Positions 59,789 to 64,000 of a stretch of DNA of 64,000 nucleotides are shown here, one piece after another (position 1 is the stretch's first letter; the number at the start of each line of letters is the position of its first letter). A program made the translations under genes and the position numbers. This DNA comes from Conchocele bisecta. Lineage: Eukaryota > Mollusca > Bivalvia > Lucinida > Thyasiridae. The notes below the pieces were generated by a model, which made no database searches, was not told the DNA's origin, and was given only the letters and a program-made list of their open reading frames with translations. The stretch covers positions 30,919,102 through 30,983,101 of the forward strand of contig CM055280.1 in the NCBI GenBank assembly GCA_029237695.1, written 5' to 3'.

Positions 59789-59981
59789 TTCATATATTCA
59801 TAGAATTATTTAAGTTAAATTTGCTTAGAACAACTCAACAATGTTAAGCAATACATATTTGCTGAACAATTCTTAACATTGTTATCTATGAATTGTTCAG
59901 CTAAATCAAGTTAAATCAAGTTAAAATCCAGTAAAATAAGTAAAATAAAAAATATTAAGTAATACTAAGTAAAACAAAGCA
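59789..59981. promoter_or_regulatory. Intergenic region with two interleaved inverted repeats
   Basis: AACAATGTTAAG (59837-59848) pairs with CTTAACATTGTT (59872-59883). GCTGAACAATTC (59861-59872) pairs with GAATTGTTCAGC (59890-59901). The order A-B-A'-B' makes the two stems mutually exclusive or pseudoknot-like. AAATCAAGTT direct repeats follow near 59904-59925. It is the longest gene-free gap in the block, so a promoter or replication signal is plausible but unproven. Confidence 0.5.
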
Positions 59982-60653
59982 TTACTTAAGTAATTTATAC
60001 TCCGTAGGCTGATCAGTTCTAATAAGCAACTTAGAATGTTTTGTTTTCGATAACTCTTTTCTTATTTTGTTTCTTTCCTCTAGTGTCGAAATAACATCAT
60101 TTTCTCTCAAACAGTCCTCAAAACTATCTCTGTCTTTCGTACAGAACATACACAGCCATTTTGTCTGTTCTCTTAAGTCTTTTAATACTGAATTATATCT
60201 TTGTGATATAACCCAAACGCTTTGCTATGCATGTCGTCCAGAGAATGCGAGCTGTGACAACATATCTTTTTTATTTGTTAATTGCTTTGTAGCTGAACAG
60301 TCATCAATGATATATAAAGTTGGACTTCCAGCATATTTATTAAAAAATAATCTTAACAGATCTTGCAGCTTCTCTTCGCCATTATTACCAACTGGATTAA
60401 CAATCGTTATTTTTTTATCGATTGGTCGGCGTACATCCCTTATCCAACTTCTGTTTTTATAAGCCTTGTTCCATGCTATAGTTGGACAAAGTATAACTAT
60501 ATTATCAAACACCCCATCATACCCACATTGTTGCCGTGAAAGCTCAAGTAGGTCAAGGACAAATTCTGTTTTACCACATTCAGTTTGACCACAGAAAATA
60601 GCACTATGTGCATACTTTTGTAAATCAATATAACGCCGATACAAATCTTCCAT
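59982..60653 (-). pseudogene. Virus-like block: A32-type packaging ATPase (FtsK-HerA superfamily), one in-frame TAG
   Basis: The 223-codon frame from ATG 60651-60653 shows a Walker A motif G-Q-T-E-C-G-K-T (residues 22-29) and a hydrophobic Walker B strand ending I-I-D-D (115-118). An S-G-R-H segment (138-141) follows, typical of A32-like genome-packaging ATPases of Polintons, virophages and large DNA viruses. A TAG at 60225-60227 (codon 143) interrupts the frame. Beyond it the frame continues protein-like (W-V-I-S-Q-R-Y-N-S-V-L-K-D-L-R-E and R-D-S-F-E-D-C) to the stop at 59982. Such enzymes drive DNA into preformed capsids. The start overlaps the capsid gene's end by 29 nt in another frame, implying co-expression. 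The size suits small A32-type enzymes (about 200-260 residues). Confidence 0.85.
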
Positions 60654-61514
60654 TTTCTATATTTAATTGCGCATCTTGAAATATAAATAAATATATATTT
60701 ATTGCACTTGCAGCTTCAGCTTCTTTAGTAATCTGAATTGTAATACATTCACTCGCATTTTCTATTCTCCGGTGACGAAGAATTCTATCATACAAAATTG
60801 ACATTTGTCCCATATATTGATTTTTTACCATTGTTGCTAAATTAGGCTCTGTGACCATATCAAATTCTAAACTTATATTATTAATTTCATAATTAGCAGC
60901 TAAGTCACCTGTGGCTATTATTACCCTTGAATAATCATTAAATGTAAGTTCATATTCGAGCCTATCACCCAAACCAGATTGATAATAAGGCATATGGGCT
61001 TCAAGAAGTTCAAAATATAATGGTATATAAAATCGATTACCAAATGTATCTGCGATAGCTTTATCTTCAGCGTTTCCAGAACTAGCATCTGCTGCTCCAG
61101 TTCTTAATTTTGTTACATTTGAACAGTATCTATACCTTGATAAACCATATTATTTCGCTCTGGAGGTGTTTTCCATAGGTCACGATAGATGTAATACACA
61201 TCTGAATCATCGATTGATAAAATTTCATTACCAGATATTTTAATAGTTGTTTTCTTGACGATTGCACGACCAAGATTTTGAACCACTCGGCGATTGTCAT
61301 CAGTGGAGGTTAATGCAATTGTAAAAGCTAAACGAACTGTTCCAGGTACGATTAAATCATTTGGACCTAAATTTGGGAATCGCACTAAAAGCTGTTGGTT
61401 TTGATTAATTGTAGATGGATTATTTGTTATTGTAACTGATTGTCTAATTCCTTTTACACCGAGAGGCTCTCTTAAATGTCTGTAGGGATTAAGCTTTCTT
61501 CCGTATGTTGCCAT
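60625..61514 (-). pseudogene. Virus-like block: double-jelly-roll-type major capsid protein, frameshifted and shortened
   Basis: Two frames make up one gene. The first starts at ATG 61512-61514 and encodes 133 residues, with V-R-F-P-N-L-G-P-N-D, then N-L-G-R-A-I-V-K-K and I-S-G-N-E-I. The second continues from about 61125 to the stop at 60625, with F-Y-I-P-L-Y-F and L-E-Y-E-L-T-F-N-D. The strand pattern (a turn-rich start, a G-R-A-I strand followed by a G-N-E-I hairpin, then a Y-I-P-L strand) is that of the first jelly roll in Polinton/NCLDV-type capsid proteins. One frameshift lies near 61113-61125. The total is about 295 codons, well below the usual 400-650, and I suspect an internal deletion with its junction near 60770. 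It would form the icosahedral shell. It is clearly inactive as it stands. Confidence 0.75.
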
Positions 61515-61573
61515 TATTCATTTTAATTTTATTTATAAATTGCATACATGTACTTTAAAATAAATAATAAATA
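61515..61573. promoter_or_regulatory. 59-bp divergent promoter region
   Basis: This AT-rich interval separates the minus-strand capsid gene from the plus-strand gene at 61574. Both start codons are in ATAATGG context with AAATAA/AAATTAAAA-type sequence just upstream. A TATA-like word sits on each strand. Bidirectional transcription is inference. Confidence 0.5.
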
Positions 61574-62824
61574 ATGGCTGAAGGTGGAGAAGGAGATTTT
61601 ATGCATTATGATAATGATACGTATGACCCTGATGGTGATGAAGAAACACAACTGATACCCCCCGATGTTCCAATGACATTACCTGATTTACAAACGGAAA
61701 AACTAACTCCAGCGAATGATCGTCCTCTACGAGTAAAAACTTTAGAGCTTTTTAAAACTCTATTCCAAAAGGAGTTTAAAGTAACAGATCAGGAGTTTCA
61801 GTTACTAATTCCAGACCTACACACAGAAAACAAAACACTGTTCTGGAAGGATCACCGCATTAGTAAAAAGGGGGACCCTAATATCTTAATAAGAACTTTT
61901 AAAGGTAAAGGAACAGCTAAATTAAAACGGTTATTGAATCTACAAGAGGCCCACTTGGCTCCAGAAGCTGTTAATAAAATACAAACTATAGAAAACGAAT
62001 TACCAAATCTTGAAAACATAGAAATGTCTGAATTACCAAGTACAGTTGATGAAACAGAAACACATGTAAAAGAACAAATTGATACACTATCAAAAGAAAC
62101 ATCAACTACAATTACAAATGGTTTTGAAACGTTGCCATTAGGAGAACTTAAAGCCTTAAACAAAGCAATGCAACAATCAAGAGGCTCACTAACCAACAAC
62201 CTTGCCAAGTTAAATGAATTGGACAAAAATAAAGATGCTGCAGTGTTAAAACTGGTAGCTGTAACTACATTTGATTCAGACAGTCCAGATGCAGACCGTA
62301 TCGAAAGAGAAATTGCTGATATTGTATCTGAGCGTGAAGCACGTCTTGAAGCGATTTCAGCGGATAGGGAAGCCTTAAGAACTCAAGTATCCAGAATAAA
62401 AGAGACCCTCGATAGAATATTACACAAAGATACTACTTTAAGAGAAAGACGCAAAACCCTCTTCAAAGAACAGGGGATAACTATTGTTTCTGTTTTGACA
62501 GCTATAGGGTTTATAATCTCTACTTTAATTTTAAGTATTACTGGAGGTGCAAGTGGTGGTGCAGCCTCTCCCAAACCACCAGGAAAAGGTGGAGCTAAAT
62601 AATGGATAAAGAAACAATTAAAACATCTGAGTTCATTACTGGGTATGCTAGCAGGGAAGGCAGTAGATGCATTACCAGGGATAATCGGTTCTATAGTAGC
62701 TTGGGTGTTGAATGCAGCAGGAAAGGCTGTTGGATGGCTAGCCAATAATGTATGGGTTTTGATTATTACAGTTGCTGGGCTTCTTTATATGGCCGGTAAG
62801 GATTATATTTTCTCTCGAAAGTAA
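61574..62824 (+). pseudogene. Virus-like block: coiled-coil protein with C-terminal membrane segments, one in-frame TAA
   Basis: The open part (61574-62602) encodes 342 residues: an acidic N terminus, a globular stretch with K-E-F-K-V-T-D-Q-E-F (residues 66-75), long charged helices likely coiled coil (about 120-295), and a membrane segment at 301-321 followed by a glycine/proline tail. After TAA (62600-62602) the same frame stays open for 73 more codons with two hydrophobic stretches (I-I-G-S-I-V-A-W-V-L; V-W-V-L-I-I-T-V-A-G-L-L) and ends at 62824. The tail looks like part of the original protein. It is the only plus-strand gene of the block, diverging from the capsid gene and converging with the gene at 62803 with a 22-bp 3' overlap. 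Function is unknown; a virion membrane-contacting or fibre-like role is speculation. Confidence 0.65.
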
Positions 62825-64000
62825 AATAATAGCAGTCCCAACCCAACTGCAATACTACCAGTGACTAGTGCAGTTTTATGATTTTCATGTTTGACTGCTT
62901 CTATTTTGTCAGGTATTGAGACTGTTGGTTTAACATTCAAAGGTTTATTCAAAGGTTTAACATCCAAAGGTTTAACAATACTATTTTCATGGGTTTGCAC
63001 AGGCGGTGGAACTGGTAAACTATTTACATCACCATTAAACCCCAAAGTTTGATCACAACTTGCAATTACAATTAAATTATTGTAATTTTGAATACTTCCT
63101 ATCTGCAAATCCATGTTGCTTGGGGCCATATACAAACCAATTCCATATACAAAATCAACTTTTGACCTTGCATATTTTAGTACATTTTGATAGTTTGAAA
63201 TTATTGTGGGTAAGTCAACAGCTCTATTAATTGCATCATTAACATTGGCTAAATATTGTTTTTGCGCATCAAATGCAGTCCCAGTACCAATAATGGAAGT
63301 TCTTGTTTGAGATTGAGCTCCAAGAATTGACCACACATAAACTATAATACTATCATTTAATCGTTCAACTCCAGCTTCAGTGAACCCAATTGAATTATCT
63401 AGAACAAAACTAGTCCAAGCATTAGTAATATCGACGTGATGGGTAATCGTGTACATCAAAAAATGGTGATACCTTACCTCCATGGCTCAATCCTGAAGGT
63501 CTCATAAACATTGTAAAACCGCCAAGATTATGATTCCCATGGTCTATTTTTTGTCTGAAGTCCTTATTTGGATTAATACCAAATTCAGTGCATATTCTAT
63601 GGTAAGCTGAAAGATCAAAATTATTATCATACCAACAATAGCTGTGATCATCTGGTAAAGGAACTTTCATTTGAGCTAAGATTCGAAGTGTTTGATACAT
63701 AATATGAAATTCATATAAGGATCTCAAACACGGATCATTTGTAATTGTTAAATGCTGGTTATATGAAACACCGCACCCACAAGTAGCACACCATATTGCA
63801 AAGTTAAATTGATTCTGATACCACCCCATTTGATTATTCATCCAATTGTTATATGCTTTGTTGTTGTTTGAGACATTACCAGTTATTGAGGGGTTTGGAT
63901 ACCCAGCTAATGCGTTGGAATATGTAGCTTTGAAACTTTTATCTTTTGTAACATAAACATCAACATTGTAAAACATTGGAACCGTTTTCAAAGCATATAT
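62803..64000 (-). pseudogene. Virus-like block: large protein, frameshifted, 5' end beyond the window
   Basis: The frame is open at the right edge and runs to 63422 (about 190 codons seen). The reading then continues in another frame from about 63480 to the stop at 62803 (226 codons). A shift in the overlap, next to a six-T tract near 63454, would join them. The first part has W-C-A-T-C-G-C-G-V-S-Y and a helix-rich stretch (L-R-S-L-Y-E-F-H-I-M-Y-Q). The second has N-A-W-T-S-F-V-L-D, G-V-E-R-L-N-D-S-I and F-D-A-Q-K-Q-Y, then a linker with repeated P-L-N-V-K-P-like words, and ends in a membrane segment (V-T-G-S-I-A-V-G-L-G-L-L-L-F-Y-F). I recall similar uncharacterised proteins beside this gene set in invertebrate genomes. 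The role is unknown. Confidence 0.65.

Noticed and set aside
60067..60462. 131-codon plus-strand ORF opposite the ATPase
   Set aside because: Antisense shadow. The ATPase motifs are on the minus strand.
61852..62745. Minus-strand ORFs opposite the coiled-coil gene
   Set aside because: Shadows of the plus-strand gene; no start context like the other viral-type genes.
58094..64000. Complete Polinton with polymerase and integrase
   Set aside because: No DNA polymerase B or RVE integrase motif was found in any frame here. Only the morphogenesis part is visible and the right side is cut off.

Overview
The window looks like animal nuclear DNA, most likely from a bivalve mollusc. It has spliced exons of a complement-control-protein (CCP/sushi) gene, many palindromic MITE-like families, a tRNA-SINE-like family, degraded non-LTR retrotransposons, Harbinger- and hAT-like DNA transposon remnants, and long minisatellite arrays. 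The bivalve assignment rests on general familiarity with the GATCAG-hairpin and TTTGTTTG-tailed repeats, not on a search. At its right end the host DNA carries a compact AT-rich block of virus-like genes, the most interesting content here. Region by region: (1) 1-10.6 kb, + strand: two complete one-exon CCP modules (2191-2370 and 6732-6935), a relic of a third CCP exon (1459-1489) and a terminal exon with a hydrophobic tail (10490-10569). They lie in introns full of repeats, and each exon-like segment has a copy of one palindromic element within about 30 bp. Two inverted copies of a minisatellite-bearing element (1-1375 and 7333-8500) enclose the CCP exons. A 2.9-kb terminal-inverted-repeat element (2807-5679) contains an uncharacterised ORF and a LINE 3' end. 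(2) 10.6-25 kb: palindromic and MITE families, including a hAT-like MITE with an exact 8-bp target duplication (11508-11741), a full SINE (14384-14836) and two adjoining satellite arrays (18.9-21.1 kb) carrying the nuclear-receptor-like motif TCAAGGTCA. (3) 25-31 kb: a decayed LINE 5' half with endonuclease and a degenerate 2A-like NPGP motif, a G-run/C-run array, SINE copies and a 32-bp array. (4) 31-39.5 kb: foldback elements, including one with about 400-bp arms. (5) 39.6-45.6 kb: four different tandem arrays end to end (65, 55, 66 and 153-167 bp units), interrupted by SINE and foldback insertions. (6) 46-58 kb: LINE 3' end, MITEs, a palindrome array, a Harbinger transposase remnant and a striking array of short palindromes (54.7-55.45 kb). 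(7) 58.09 kb to the right edge: an integrated virus-like gene block. It has an A32/FtsK-HerA-type packaging ATPase, a protein with double-jelly-roll major-capsid features, and six further proteins, five of them with clear hydrophobic segments. The block resembles the morphogenesis module of Polinton, Polinton-like or adintovirus-type elements. No DNA polymerase B, integrase or protease is in view, but the block runs off the right edge. Each larger gene carries one visible stop or frameshift and the three smallest are open, so this looks like a decaying endogenous copy. In this module the ATPase and capsid protein would package and enclose the genome, and the small membrane-type proteins may be minor virion components; that last role is inference.
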